From Rhizophagus irregularis (Eukaryota > Glomeromycota > Glomeromycetes > Glomerales > Glomeraceae), in assembly GCF_026210795.1 (NCBI RefSeq), contig NC_089429.1:186001-250000 (forward strand): 64,000 nucleotides of DNA, read 5' to 3'. Positions within the stretch are counted from its first letter, which is position 1; each line of letters opens with the position of its first letter. Shown one piece after another: positions 1-12,399 of the stretch. Made by a program: the position numbers and the translations under genes. Under the pieces are notes generated by a model. The model saw only the letters and a program-made list of their open reading frames with translations, searched no databases and was not told the origin of the DNA.

Positions 1-203
1 ACGTATTTGCCACAAGCGTTGATTCAACTGTCAAGCCTCTCAAGCCTCATCGTTTGTGTTCATTCGCAAAAAGCTTGTATAAAAAGGTAAAGTATTTAAT
101 GCAACTCTAATTTTTGCATTTTTTTTATTGTACCGCGTTGTAAAGTTGACGCGTGTCAATTTTTTTTTTTTTATTATTTTGTCCCAACTTTTATACGTTT
201 GAA
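1..203 (+). promoter_or_regulatory. Upstream region of the HIRA gene
   Basis: This stretch precedes the first HIRA exon and probably holds its 5' UTR and core promoter. It is AT-rich with long T runs around 150-172. No other coding sequence is visible. Transcription start and promoter elements cannot be placed from sequence alone. Confidence 0.35.
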
Positions 204-3200
204 ATGCACTTAGCAAAACCTAGCTGGCTTGCTCATTTAGGTGAATACTATTTTATACTATTTCAATATTAATCGAAACAACAATAGTAATAATGAAATG
301 TTTGTTTGTCATTTCTCCTAGATGATAAGGGCCAAAGAACTTCGATTTTCTCAATACACGTACATCCTGACGGAACTAGAATAGCAACGGGCGGACTTGG
401 TAAAGTTTCAACTTCAGATATAGATTTCTCGTTTGATATATTTTTGATAGAATTTAAAATCTACAATTTCTATACTTGAAATTACCGTGTAATTCTAGAT
501 AATAAAATCAAATTATGGAGTACTATACCTATAATCGATGGTTCCAAAGCTCGTGATCCTAATTTTCCGACATTATTATGTACCTTGGGTTTACATAACG
601 GTTAATAACACTTATATATATTATATATATTATCTTTATTATTTTTATAATTATTGTGCCCAATTAACGCGATTTAATGATTGATTTTTTTACAGGTTCG
701 GTTCTTTGTGTAAGATGGTCTAACAGAGATGGACGTTATTTGGCATCTGGTTCAGATGATCAACTTTTATTAATATGGGAATGGGACAAGTAATATTTTT
801 TTGATTGATTTATTTCATATTAATAATTATTAATTTTTTAATGCCATCCTTGTTTTAGATCAACTGAAGCTTGGGCTGGTCAAAGCATTTTTGGAAGTGG
901 TGAGCAAAATATTGAAAATTGGAAACCAGTACGTCGTCTTACGGGACATCAATCAGGTAAATAGCTTTTTTATTATTAATTCTTATGTTGAAATTAATTA
1001 AATATTTGTTTAATTAATCACCGTTTAAAAGACGTCGTGGACCTTGCATGGTCTAGAGACAATACTTATTTAGCTTCATGTGGATTAGATAATTTGGTTT
1101 TCATATGGGATGGTAGAAAATTTGGTAAGGGTTTACTGTATCTGACATATATAATTTAATCATCCGGGTAAATTGATTGATTAATTTAATTTTATAGAGA
1201 AGCTGCATAAATTAGACGCACATCAAGGATTTGTTAAAGGTGTGACCTGGGACCCTGTGGGAGAATACCTTGCAACTGAGGTAATTTTAAAAAAATAATC
1301 CGATCTATAAATGGGAATAAGTTTTTGATCTTTCAAGTAAATTTACAGTCAGATGATAAAACTGTCAAAGTTTGGCGAACGTCGGATTGGAAAGTACAGG
1401 CGGAAATCAGCGAACCATATACAAGTTCTCCCACAACAACATTTTATCGCCGATTAAGGTAAAATTTTCATTGATAAAAAGTTTTAATCTTATTTGATTA
1501 AATTAAACATATCATTATACTTTTTTTTTGCAGCTGGTCTCCGGATGGATCGCATGTTGCTACTGCAAATGGTGCACAAGGACCTGTTCCAATTGCTGCT
1601 ATATTTAATAGAAATGATTGGAGGCCTGATGTCTCACTGGTTGGTCATGACTCTGCGATTGAAGTCGTGGTGAGTATTCAATGACTTTATATCTTAATTT
1701 AGTTGATACGCATACGTTTTTATATATACACACACACGTTGACTTTATTCTAATAATAATTATTAATTTAGTCATTTAATCCAGTTATTTTCATGATACC
1801 CGAGAGCGATGATGCTGATCCGGATTCTGCTAGTGTTGGCAGTGTATGTGCAGTAGGAAGCCAAGATCACAGTATTTCCGTGTGGGTAACTCGGAATGCG
1901 CGGCCTTTGTTTGTTTGTCAAAAACCGTTTGATCATAGTGTTTTGGATTTAGCATGGTAAGATTTATAGTTAATTCATTATTTTAATTTTTATTAATCAC
2001 TTTCCTATTAATTTAGGTCTCCTGACGGTACACATCTTTATGCTTGTTCATATGATGGTACCGTAGTAGTTTTACAATTTCTTAATAATGAATTTGGAAC
2101 ACGGTTATCAATGGAAGAACATGTAATTAGTCAATATTATTATTTTCATTTTATTTGCAAATATGAATAATGTTATTTACTGTTAATAGGACAAAATTCT
2201 GGCCAAATATGGATTTGTTCCGAAAGATCCAATAATATTGGAAAATACGACACAACTTGCTATGGAAGGAACACTTGCTATAACAAATAAAACTTCATCA
2301 TCAGGTAGAATAGCTGCCCTAATGAGCGGTAATCAAGAATTGCCACCACCACCAACTGTCATAATCTCTGAGGATAAGATAAATTATGGTCCACCATCAT
2401 CAGCACCATCACAGATGACAAGCGAAAATAGTAATACTATTAAATCAAGTTCAGTTAGCGGACAGGTTGCACAGCAAAAACCTGGCGTAAGTAACGGGCC
2501 AGTGCCAATGGAGATTGAGAATGCTATGGCATCTGGTTCAAGCGGATCTACTAATACTCAAACGCAGCAAAATATCACCCTTACAAAAGATGGCAAAAAA
2601 AGAATACAACCCCAATTTTTAAGAGGGTAAACCATTTGTGATGTATTATGATTTATTATTATATTTTATAACGTGTATTAATCCTTGATTTTGTTTAAAG
2701 GCTTACATCATCTCCTGGTACTCCACTTCGGCCGCCTATGCCCGTGCCAATGCCTATGCCAACTGTATATTATAACAGTAACACTTACTTTTATATGTAT
2801 TTGATTAATATATTTCCTGTCGTTAATTAATTTGTCTTATTTTATTAAAATAGGATAATGTTGGCACACCGGCAATAAATGGTAATCTTTCTAATACTTC
2901 AATATTTTCTCAATCGCAGCAACAATCCGTAAGTTTGGATAAAGCAAGCAATTTAGATGCTCCTTCTCGTGCATTACCAGCTGGTGGAATACCTGCAATA
3001 CTTATTGGAAACAAAAGAAAAGAATCATTTGCATCAGAAATAGCTGCTCAATCAAATAAAAGGCAATCTTTTAGTAAATCAAGAGCCGATTCAGTAATAG
3101 AAACTGAAGGTTATGTCTTAAGATCGGGATTAGTTCCACCATCAGTGACAATGTCGCAAGTGAGACTAGCCTCTCACAAGGTTAAAGATTACCTAGCAAA

Positions 3201-4659
3201 AGACCGTCTAGATGGTGCAACGTTAAAATTAGAGTGTTTTAACAATAATGCTAAAGGTTTGTTATTTCATCAGATTATTTCCAAATTATTTAATATTCAA
3301 TGTAATAATTATTTTTAAATAAATTTTAGGTCCATCACAGATATCATGTACTCGTGGTAAAGTGGTGGTTTGGATAGATTATGTTCCAAGTTCAATTATA
3401 CTTTTAACGGGACATTCTCAATTTTCTGCTGTCGCTTGTGAAGATGGTAGTTTATTCGTATATTCTAGCGCTGGTAGAAGGTTTGTACATCATTTCTAAA
3501 TTGTTAATATCGATAATATCGAAAATACTTATTCAAATTTTTTACTTATTTTTCTTAATTTTTTTTAGATTATTGCCGGTTATAATGCTTGAATCAGCTG
3601 CATCATTTTTAGAAATTTGTCGTGAATATTTACTCTGTATAACTCAAACTGGCCTAATCTATATTTGGTGAGTAACAGAATAATTATTTAATGGTTAATA
3701 AAAAATCAATTTTAAAGTGATCTTTTTTTTTAATTTTAGGGATTTACGAAATTTAAAGGCTATCGTCTCTTCCGTATCTACTGCGCCTATTCTTCAAGCT
3801 GCAACAATATTATCGGATGACTTTCATTCTACAGTTTCCATTATTTCTGCATGTGTTAGACCTAATGGAATACCTTTATTGGTTACAAGTATAAATGAAG
3901 CATGGTGTTATCATCTTGATATGAAAACTTGGGTTCGAGTCTATGATCCTCGTTATTCAACTCTAGATCCTTCTAATTCTGAAACTTCTGAAGTGATTGG
4001 TGGTTCAATCTTAGCATCATTGGAAAGTATGGCAAGGCAACGTGGTGGAAATATTGGATCATTAGCCTATTTAAGACATTCTGGAGGCAAGGATACTCAG
4101 GGAAAAGCTCATGTAATTGGACATTTAGAGAATCAACTTGTTTCTTCGGAAATGGTTAATTCTCCTACCGAGTATAAACGTTTGCTATTTGCCTATGCAC
4201 AACAACTGGCTGATGAAGGAGCTGAATTCAGATTACATGAACTTTGTATGGAATTACTTGGGCCAGTCAATGGGTATGAAATTTTAGTAGTAAAATTTAT
4301 TTTTTATTAATTTGTTCTTATTCTTATTTATTAACTTAGACAAGATAGCCTTATTAACAATAACCAAACTAGATCGAATTGGGACCCATTCATTATGGTA
4401 ATGTCTGAATAAATGTATAAATATTTAAACGCTTTTGAGATAAGCTAATTTTACATTACATTCTTCAGGGTATGTCAAAGCGACAGCTTTTGAAAGAGAT
4501 ATTACCTATTTTGGGTAAGTAACTTTTGAAATATTAACGTACTACTCTATCTGATTTCTTAACTAATTCAATTTGATAAATATAGCTTCAAATCGTGCTT
4601 TACAACGACATGTTACTGAGTATGGAGATGCTTTGAAAAAAATACTTAAAATAGATTGA
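204..4659 (+). CDS. HIR1: HIRA/Hir1 histone chaperone subunit, 20 exons, 995 aa
   Basis: Replication-independent histone H3-H4 chaperone subunit of the nuclear HIR complex. Exons: 204-240, 322-399, 499-600, 696-789, 859-956, 1032-1124, 1198-1280, 1349-1458, 1534-1669, 1772-1956, 2017-2122, 2190-2626, 2701-2764, 2854-3256, 3330-3480, 3569-3667, 3740-4273, 4340-4397, 4469-4514, 4586-4659. Every junction is GT...AG and the joined length is 2988 nt, so the frame closes exactly. The start gives [11 protein letters not shown], matching the family N-terminus. Residues 1 to about 370 form a WD40 propeller ([32 protein letters not shown]). Next come a Ser/Gln/Pro-rich linker and a B-domain-like ASF1-binding motif KDGKKRIQP at about residue 507. 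The C-terminal Hira domain (from about residue 690) ends in a region like [12 protein letters not shown]. Human HIRA has 1017 aa, so this copy looks complete. Introns are 60-102 nt. Exon positions are my manual reading. Confidence 0.96.
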
Positions 4660-5334
4660 ACTAAAAGCGAAAAAATAGTGCCGGTATAAACTAATTAACC
4701 GTAGTGGTTGGTGGTCATCGTAGTAGTAATAAATGTTATTAAGTCAAACAGGATGTATAATGCACGTAATAATGAAAGTTGGTTTTTTTTTATTATTACA
4801 ATTTTTTTTTTAAAAAAAATATATATATAATATATATATAATATATACACGCGTTTTAATTTGGATGAAATTTTTTTTTTTTTCCAAAAAAGAAATATCA
4901 TTCAATAAATAAACCTTTAAAGGAAAGAATGATCATATTATATTGATTCGTAAATCTAAAAAAAATAAGGAAAGAAATGTTTTGGGGTAAAAATAATAAA
5001 ATAACGTAGAAGTAGTAATGATTAAGATAAATTATGAATGGAATAGATAACGTGATAAATATTAAAAATGAGATGTTGAATTTACTTAATTCACTTCGAA
5101 TTTCTCATAAATTTCCAAAATTTCCTATCTCGTACCAGCCAAGATAAATAATTCAAATTTTAATAATTCCAATATTTATAAATAAATATAAACCAACAAC
5201 TATAATTATTTTAATTTGATAATAAAATACAAAAAAAAAAAAAAGGATGAAAAAAAAAAAAATAACAATAAATCAAGATAATAAAAAAACAAACATAAAT
5301 CGAATATGAAGGTTGTAATTAATACAAATTAAAT
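4660..5334. other. Convergent intergenic region, 3' UTRs
   Basis: This lies between the stop codons of the HIRA gene (+) and the coiled-coil protein gene (-). It is AT-rich with A/T homopolymers and an (AT)n tract near 4820-4850. It presumably holds both 3' UTRs and polyadenylation signals. No coding potential was found. Confidence 0.5.
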
Positions 5335-6717
5335 TTAAGTCTTGGCAACTTGTTCTTGACTCATGCTGGGAGAATGAACATTCAAGGGAGGTAATTGAGG
5401 AGGAATTGGTGAATGTACCATTGGAGAATCCACTGGTGATGGCGCTGGTGGTTGTTGAGATTGACGTTGATGCGGTGATTGCTGTTTATGTTGATCACGA
5501 TTATTGTGATGATGCTGATGATGAGTTGGACTTGATTGATTTAATGGGGGTACAGGCATACTAGCACTTCTGGGTTTTAAGACATTCATGAATTTTTTTG
5601 CAGGATTTTCTTGATTTCTTTGTACTTTTTGTCTTAGAGCTTCCATCACATATTCATGATCCACTTCAGATTCGGAAAGTTTAGTACGTTTATTATTACT
5701 ATTTACAGAAGTAGGACTTTGTGAATAATGATGGTGTGTTTGAGATGTTGCAGATTGTGGATGCTCCGGTATACTGCTTGTTGGAGTAGAAAATGAATGA
5801 TTATTATGCATAGCAGTGGGAGATGCAGTTATGATCGGAAATGATGGAATTGAAAGTGTTAAAGAAGGACGTTGATTCATCGGACTATAGGAATGATTGT
5901 GTGGATTTGAAACTCCATTATAAGATACACTATCATGGCCAGTGGTAGCCGAAGAAGGAGGGGATAAACGCGGTGTTGCGCTTGTTGGTGTTGTTGCTGG
6001 AAAATGCGCGTCTATATAAATAAAAAATAAAATTTTTTTAATATCCAAATTTATACTAAAAAAAAAAAAAGAAGTTAAAATATGGCAAACCTATCGGCGG
6101 TGGTATAGATAAATATGGACTATGCACGTCTGATGGAGATTTTCTGATCAAGAGAATTAAAAAATATTATGATTGTTATTATTATAAGTTTTTTTTTTTA
6201 AAAAAAAAAGATAAAATAAAACAAATTAATAATATCTACACATTGAATCCTGGTGTAGAGGTATTCACCGCTATAAAAAAAATTAGGGGAAAAAAAATAA
6301 AAAAGTTAAAAATTGATCTAAAAATATGGGTGATTTGATTAATATCAATACAATAATTACGTGGAACTCCGGTATAAATTGTTGGAGGTTTCTTCTGTTC
6401 CCTTAATATTTCCAATTCCACTTGTTTATACTGTAAGCGTACTTGTTCCGTTTTATATTTTCCTTCTTCAGTTCGACGCTAATTACAAAAAATGATAATG
6501 TATTTAATAATAGTACGCGTTAAAATGATAATAATAGATAAGAGACCGAGAATCATACTTTGTCTTCTTCAGATTTAGCAGTAAGAATTTGTTTCAACAG
6601 ATCATGATTGTCACGATACATGTCTAATATTTCACGAAGTGAAATATCAGCTTTCGGTAAAGTATTTGTCGCAGGTGAAGGATAAGAATAAGCTGCCTGG
6701 TTTCTCAAGTCCGACAT
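5335..6717 (-). CDS. Low-complexity coiled-coil protein of unknown function, 5 exons, 345 aa
   Basis: I do not recognise the family. Minus-strand exons: 6717-6559, 6478-6361, 6270-6240, 6143-6091 and 6011-5335. The total is 1038 nt with a closed frame; the donor at 6239 (GTAGAT) is the one that keeps it open. The N-terminal ~90 residues contain a charged helical block (SLREILDMYRDNHDLLKQI, then a KSEEDKRRTEEG-type stretch) likely to form a coiled coil. The rest is disordered, rich in Ser, Pro, His, Gln and Thr, with many SP/TP dipeptides (possible phosphosites). A basic NNKRTKL segment could be a nuclear signal, and a second charged block (DHEYVMEALRQKVQRNQEN) follows. The architecture suggests a nuclear regulatory or scaffold protein, but that is inference. 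The gene is convergent with HIRA, 675 bp apart. Confidence 0.8.
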
Positions 6718-8451
6718 TTTTTTTCTACTATTTTTTCACTTATAATGAAAAACTTATAATATGAGAAATTTTTAAAAAAAATATTTAAAATGAGAAAGTT
6801 TGTTTTTTTTAAAAAAAAATTTTTTTTTTCTAAGAATAATATTTTCGTTTTCTTTTCGTTTAAAAAAAAGCTTGCATACATTTTTTTTTGTCTTGTTATA
6901 TAAATAGTATAAAATATATTTAATAAATCAACATAGCCAATAATAACTTCGTATTACAGATCTACGATTATAAATACTTTTAATATTTTTTTGCCCAAAT
7001 TTATGATCTATTTCTGGATAAAACGTGATTTCATTTTAAATAAAGAAAAAAAAAGATCTTTTATTATTTTTCTGTATGTTGATCACCTGAATTTACTAAA
7101 AACACAGTTGTAATATTACCTTTATTAAGCAACGATTAACCCTTTTAGTTTCAAATGTATTAAACGAAACAAGAAAAAATTTAAAAAAATTTTTTTTTTA
7201 AAAAAAAAAACGAAAATTAATAGTTTTTTTTTTTAATTAATTGTAATATTTAAATTAAATTTAAACTTTAATTTGGTTAGGTTCGTTAAAATTAAACATA
7301 CGATGGGGTTTTTTTTTAGATTTGCCTTCCCTTTTTTTTGATCTGATATTTATATAGAATTAAAAAACTAAATAAACAAAAAATACGGTATCAAGTTTAT
7401 ATGTGCTGTACTGTATGTAATTTTAGTAATTTGACAGATTGATTGTTTCATAATCTTTTTGGCAATGATTTTATTTAAGTTTCCAGATGCTGTTCGAAAT
7501 TTGTCTGTCACAAGGTTTTGAAAGTTTGAAACATGTAAAATATCGGATATTGCATTATGTCATATGTCATTATATTCATTTATTCTGCAAATAAGGCAAA
7601 AGGTCTATAACTGTAAAGTTTTATTAATTCTGATATTTACAAATTTAATTAAAGTTATTTTATACAGTACCCTATATAGTAATAAAATCTGCAATCTGCA
7701 TTATTATCAATTTACTGTATGTACATAATATTCGTACATAAAATTTCTTAGGAAATATTATTTGAAATTTAAAATAAATCCTTCTTTATAAATAAATGCA
7801 GAATGGTTTACTCATATATATATAATGTTACATTAATTTTAAAAGCTGAAGTTGATTTTAGTTAGTAATTAAAAAAATTTGTAAATCATTATTGATTTTC
7901 CTATAATAAATTAATGCTAAATTGTACTATAATCTAGATTTTTTTGCAGATATAATAATATTTATTTTTTATATTAATAAATATTTAAAAGTTACTGTAA
8001 ATTTCCTATTGGTAAAATATTTGTAATAAAATATTTATTAGTAAAATAATTGTTAATGAAGTATATAATAGTATATAAAACTGCATATTTGTAATTATTA
8101 ATAATTATGTTATTAATAGGAAAGATTAGTCTATTTCAATTTTTTTATTGAATTTATTTTAACTTTTATAAATAATACTAAATTCTAGTTCTGAATTAAT
8201 TTTTAAAAGTCAGTTTAAAGTTTTAAGTTAAATTTATAATAATTAGTACAGAGTAATCAAAATTTTTAGCTTATATTTTTTTAGTTTTTATAATTAAAAG
8301 TAGTTTTAAATCCAAGAAAACTTAGAATTTTTTGAATTAAAAATTATTTAAAATCATTTAAAATCAATTTAAATCAATTTATTTTAAGTTATTTTTATTT
8401 TTAAATATAATAATAAATCAATTAATTAATATAATAAATTAATAATCTTAA
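6718..8451. other. AT-rich gene-free interval upstream of the coiled-coil gene
   Basis: The first few hundred bases are presumably the promoter and 5' UTR of the minus-strand gene ending at 6717. The remainder is very AT-rich with poly-A/poly-T tracts and no coding exons or recognisable RNA gene. Confidence 0.4.
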
Positions 8452-9572
8452 AAAATTAATTCGTGATTCAGTAAGCAATTTTGCGATTCTTAAATGTGAA
8501 TGTCCTTTCATATGTAAATCCATCAATTTTCAGCCAAATTGTTTGAAATTTTTGCTGAAAAAACTTTAAGATTGGCTCTATTATATTTAAGTATTTAATA
8601 TAATATTTATAACAGCTCTAAATTTAAAAATAATTTACAAAATAGGAGTAATAAAAAATAAAAAAAAATTAAAAAGAATTTTTTTACATATTTTTTTTAA
8701 AAAAATGCTTGGTTTATATTCAGAATATATGTTTTTATGGAGTTTAATCTATTTTTAAACTTTTAAAATTAGTATTTAATTTGTGATTCATGTAAAAATA
8801 AGAAGTAAATCACTAATTAAATTTGAAAAAAATAAAAAAAAACTTGTTTTTGTAATTATCTCGTGATCCAGTAATTCAATTTCAATGAAAATTTTTTTAT
8901 TGTGTAGCTCTCCAATTTCTCTATGTAATAAAAAAAGATTGTTAAAATTGGACCAATAGATTGTGAGATAATTGCAAAAAATGAGTTTTTTCAGAGGACA
9001 GCTGTATTTATCTAATATATTCTGAAAAAAATCATTTTTATGATTATCTCACGATCTATTGGTCCAATTTTAAAGATCTTTTTTTTATTTTGTAGAAAGC
9101 TTAGAGGACTACACAATAAAAAAATGTTCACTAAAGTCAAATCATTGGATCATAGGATAATCACAAAAAATGATTTTTTTATTTACTTAAAATTTAATTA
9201 GTGATTTTCTCTATTGGTACATAGAATACGAATTAAATACTAATTTTAAAAGTTTAAAAATAGATTGCATTTCCTTAAAAACATATATTCTGAATATAAA
9301 TCAAGAATTTTTTTTAAAAAAATTCATGAAAAATTTTCTTGATTTATTTTTGATTTCTTATTACACCTATTATGCAATTATTCTTAAACTTTTGAGCTTT
9401 ATAAATATTACATTAAATATTCAGATATGATAGAGCCAATCTTAAAGTTTTTTCAGTAAAAATTTCAAATGATTTGGCTAAAAATTGATAGATTTATATA
9501 TGTAAGTACACTCACATTTAAAATCGCAAAATTACTTACTCATTCTTATCTGAATTACGAATTAAATTATTT
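8452..9572. repeat. 1.1-kb imperfect palindrome (fold-back element)
   Basis: Two arms of about 550 bp are inverted repeats centred near 9010. The left end (aattcgtgattcag...caattttgcgattctt) is mirrored by the right end (aaatcgcaaaattact...ctgaattacgaatt). Internal landmarks also mirror: ttatattcagaatatatg near 8713 against catatattctgaatataa near 9285, and taagattggctctat near 8570 against atagagccaatctta near 9430. The centre contains two diverged copies of the 'atccagtaattcaattt' module found in the AGGACC MITEs. No coding capacity. Probably an old non-autonomous DNA transposon; no target duplication was identified. Confidence 0.75.
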
Positions 9573-9883
9573 ATAATAAAAAGAATATGCTTTATAATTT
9601 TAATTTTATTAACTAGAAATATAATAAAAGTAAAAATTCAAATTCAAAATTAACCAATATATTTTCTATTAAAAGATATTAAAATTGCAAAAATATAATA
9701 TATTATATATTTAAGAAAGTAATACAGGACCCAGAAATATATATAAAAGGGTTAGGTTTGAGTTTGCGTATTTTGAACTAAAAAAATCATAAAAATCTTT
9801 CCTTTTTTAAATAATTTTTAATAATGCTGATCAGAATTTTATTTCCTATTATAGTAACTAACTAATATTATTATAATTCTGGC

Positions 9884-10176
9884 AGGACCCTGAACATCTC
9901 TTATAGAACTCACAACTGACTTTTTGCCAAAAAAAATCCATACTCTTTTTTTATTTTCCATTTTTTTTATGATTATCTCAGTATTCAGTGATTCAATTCA
10001 TGCGAATTTTTTTTATTTTGTAGAGCTTGATGAGAGCTACAAAACAAAAAAAAATTCATATAAATTGGACCACTGGATGCCGAGATAATCACAAAAAACT
10101 GATTTTTTTTTTGTGAAATTTAGGTCAATCTGCAAAAAAGTTGCTACTGAGTTGTATATGTAATGTTTGGGGTCCT
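9884..10176. mobile_element. AGGACC-family palindromic MITE, 293 bp, hAT-type 8-bp duplication
   Basis: The ends are aggaccctgaacatc and aatgtttggggtcct. The element is flanked by the direct repeat attctggc at 9876-9883 and 10177-10184. The interior is a long imperfect palindrome: ttgattatctcagtattcagtgattcaa mirrored by the ttggaccactggatgccgagataatcac segment around a tagag...ctcta-like centre. No ORF. The 8-bp duplication fits hAT-driven insertion. Confidence 0.88.
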
Positions 10177-10858
10177 ATTCTGGCCCTAAAAAAATGCATA
10201 CAGTTCATAGTAAAAAAATTTTTTCATCATCTGACCCCTATATATATATTTTCGGGTCCTAGTGATATATATGACATAATTATTAAAAGGAGCAAAAGAG
10301 AGAATTTACGAATATCTGACATATCACATGATATTTGATTATAACGAATAGAATTAGTTTTTAGGTTCATAATTTTAGCTGCAATTATTTACCAATAAAG
10401 TTCATTTTATATGATTTCTTTGTTTTATTAATAGTGTAATATATTGCATATATTGTTTTTTATTTTAACTATGTACACTTTGGAAAATAAAAATAAATTG
10501 TTCTTTATTTTAACTATATTGCACCAATTTTTAGAACTTTATAAAAAATAAAAAAAATGAAAATTATATTTTAATAGTTCTTCTCTTATTCGACCTATAA
10601 AAAAAAGCAAATAAGAATATTAATAAGTGTTTTTATACAATAAAACAAAATATTTTCACCCTTCTAGAAACTTTTACTTGGTTTAATTTTCAAATTCAAC
10701 CCTGTCAATATTTATACGAAAGAACATATATAGTTATATATGAAGAATCCAACTTCTTTATATTTGCCCTCTAATTGTATTTCCTAGTTATTTATAATTA
10801 AAACTCAAACATTGCATGCAGGCACAACTGAAAAATCATCAATAAAATTTATAATATA
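10177..10858. other. AT-rich interval without recognisable genes
   Basis: No coding exons, RNA genes or clear repeats were seen. The small ORF spanning the MITE end is chance. Confidence 0.4.
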
Positions 10859-11030
10859 CAGTCAACCCTTGTTATAACGAACCCTAAGTTCCAGACCTCA
10901 ACTTCGCTATAGGGCTATAGTGAAGATTTTAAGAGATTTGATTGGTTAATTCATTATAGCAAGGAGAAATTTATTATAGTTGTCTGAAAAATTCACTATA
11001 TCGAGGGTTCGTTATATCAAGGTTTGACTG
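10859..11030. mobile_element. 172-bp TA-flanked MITE (pogo/mariner-like), copy 1
   Basis: The inverted ends cagtcaacccttgttataac and gttatatcaaggtttgactg are flanked by TA on both sides. The interior carries a mirrored ctatagggctatag core. The same 172-bp element occurs in the opposite orientation at 49225-49396. The CAGTC... end with TA duplication is typical of Tc1/mariner/pogo elements. Confidence 0.88.
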
Positions 11031-11117
11031 TAATTCTTTTTTTGACTGGTCATTCTCATTGTTTTGGATGGTAATTTTTCTTATATTGAATAACAATAGA
11101 AAGTGTTGGGAAGTATG

Positions 11118-12246
11118 AGGACCCCAAACAATACATATAACACTGGGATCCAGTTTTGTATAAACTTATTATATAATTTTCCAATAAGTCATATGTTTGA
11201 TTTTGTATAGCCTGTTAGTAATTTTTCGGTAAGTCAGATATGTATTTGTATAACAGTGATAATCTTTAAATCAAGTGAGATCTTTATTTTATATAACGAT
11301 AATAAATTATATTTACGTATATAAAAAATTTTTCTTTAAAAAAATTTTAAAACTTTGTAAATTTACAAATTAGCACATATTAAATACTTTTGTCTCAGTT
11401 TTTATTACCTGTATTTTGTAAAGATATGGGTATTTTATAAATTTTTTCTTTTTACTTTCGTCAAACTTTGGAGTGTAATTTTACCATTTTAGCCAAATGA
11501 AATCGACTTTCTTTATTAAGAGAAAGTTGTTTAGCGATGCCAAAACTACTTGAATCTAAATTTTTATAGCAATTGGAGTAATACTTATAGAGTACGCGCA
11601 TATTTTTATAATTATATTAATTTTAAATTTGCTTTTTTCATTTATTAATTTTGGAGCGTAATTACGGCATTTTAGTCAAATGAAATCGACTTTCTTTATT
11701 AAGTGAAAATTATTCACGAAGGTCAGAACTACTTACACCTAAATTTTTATAGTAATCGGAGTGATGCTTATGGAATACGAGCAATTTTCGCACTCTCAAT
11801 TTTTTTTCAATCATCCGATCAGTAACTTCAGAGCGTAATTTCGGCACCTTTATCAAATGAAATCGACTATCTTTATTAATTGAAAGTTGTTCAGCAGGTT
11901 CGAAACTACCTAGATTTAAATTTTCGTAATCATTAGTATAATACTTGTGGAAACATTTGTATTTTTCACAACAGTACTAATTTTTGAATTATGACAAGTT
12001 TTTTTAAAATTTTTTTTAAATTATGAATTTTTGAATTGATAAATCATTAGTGAAATAATTACATAAAATTAATAAATAAAATAAATTTTGTTTTATATAA
12101 ACTCAGATTTGAAATTGTATAATTTGTAGTAAAATTTGAACTTATATGATGACTTTGTATAAAGCTTTTAATAAAATTAAGTGTATAAAGTTATATTAAA
12201 ATTTTTAACCTTATATCTGAGTTATGTATATAATGTTCAGGGTCCT
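11118..12246. mobile_element. AGGACC-family non-autonomous element, 1129 bp
   Basis: The ends aggaccccaaaca and tgttcagggtcct match the AGGACC MITE termini. The flanks are gaagtatg (11110-11117) and ggagtatg (12247-12254), an 8-bp duplication with one difference. The interior is AT-rich and holds the 175-bp tandem repeat at 11450-11990 instead of the palindromic core of the short copies. No ORF. Confidence 0.75.
11450..11990. repeat. ~175-bp tandem repeat, three diverged copies
   Basis: Each unit contains 'ggagygtaat-t', 'aatgaaatcgactttcttta' and 'actac-t...aaattttata', followed by 'aatacttatagaatacg'-like sequence. Units begin near 11465, 11650 and 11828. They lie inside the 1129-bp AGGACC element and are non-coding. 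Confidence 0.75.
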
Positions 12247-12399
12247 GGAGTATGTATTACATTCAGAACAGTAAAAATGATCATAAGTATTTACATTAAT
12301 TGAAAAACAGTGAGCATCATGTATATCCAGATATCTTGAGCTTGTTATAGGATTTTAAAATATGAATCAGGTTTAAAAAATGCCCATCTTTTCCTTTTG

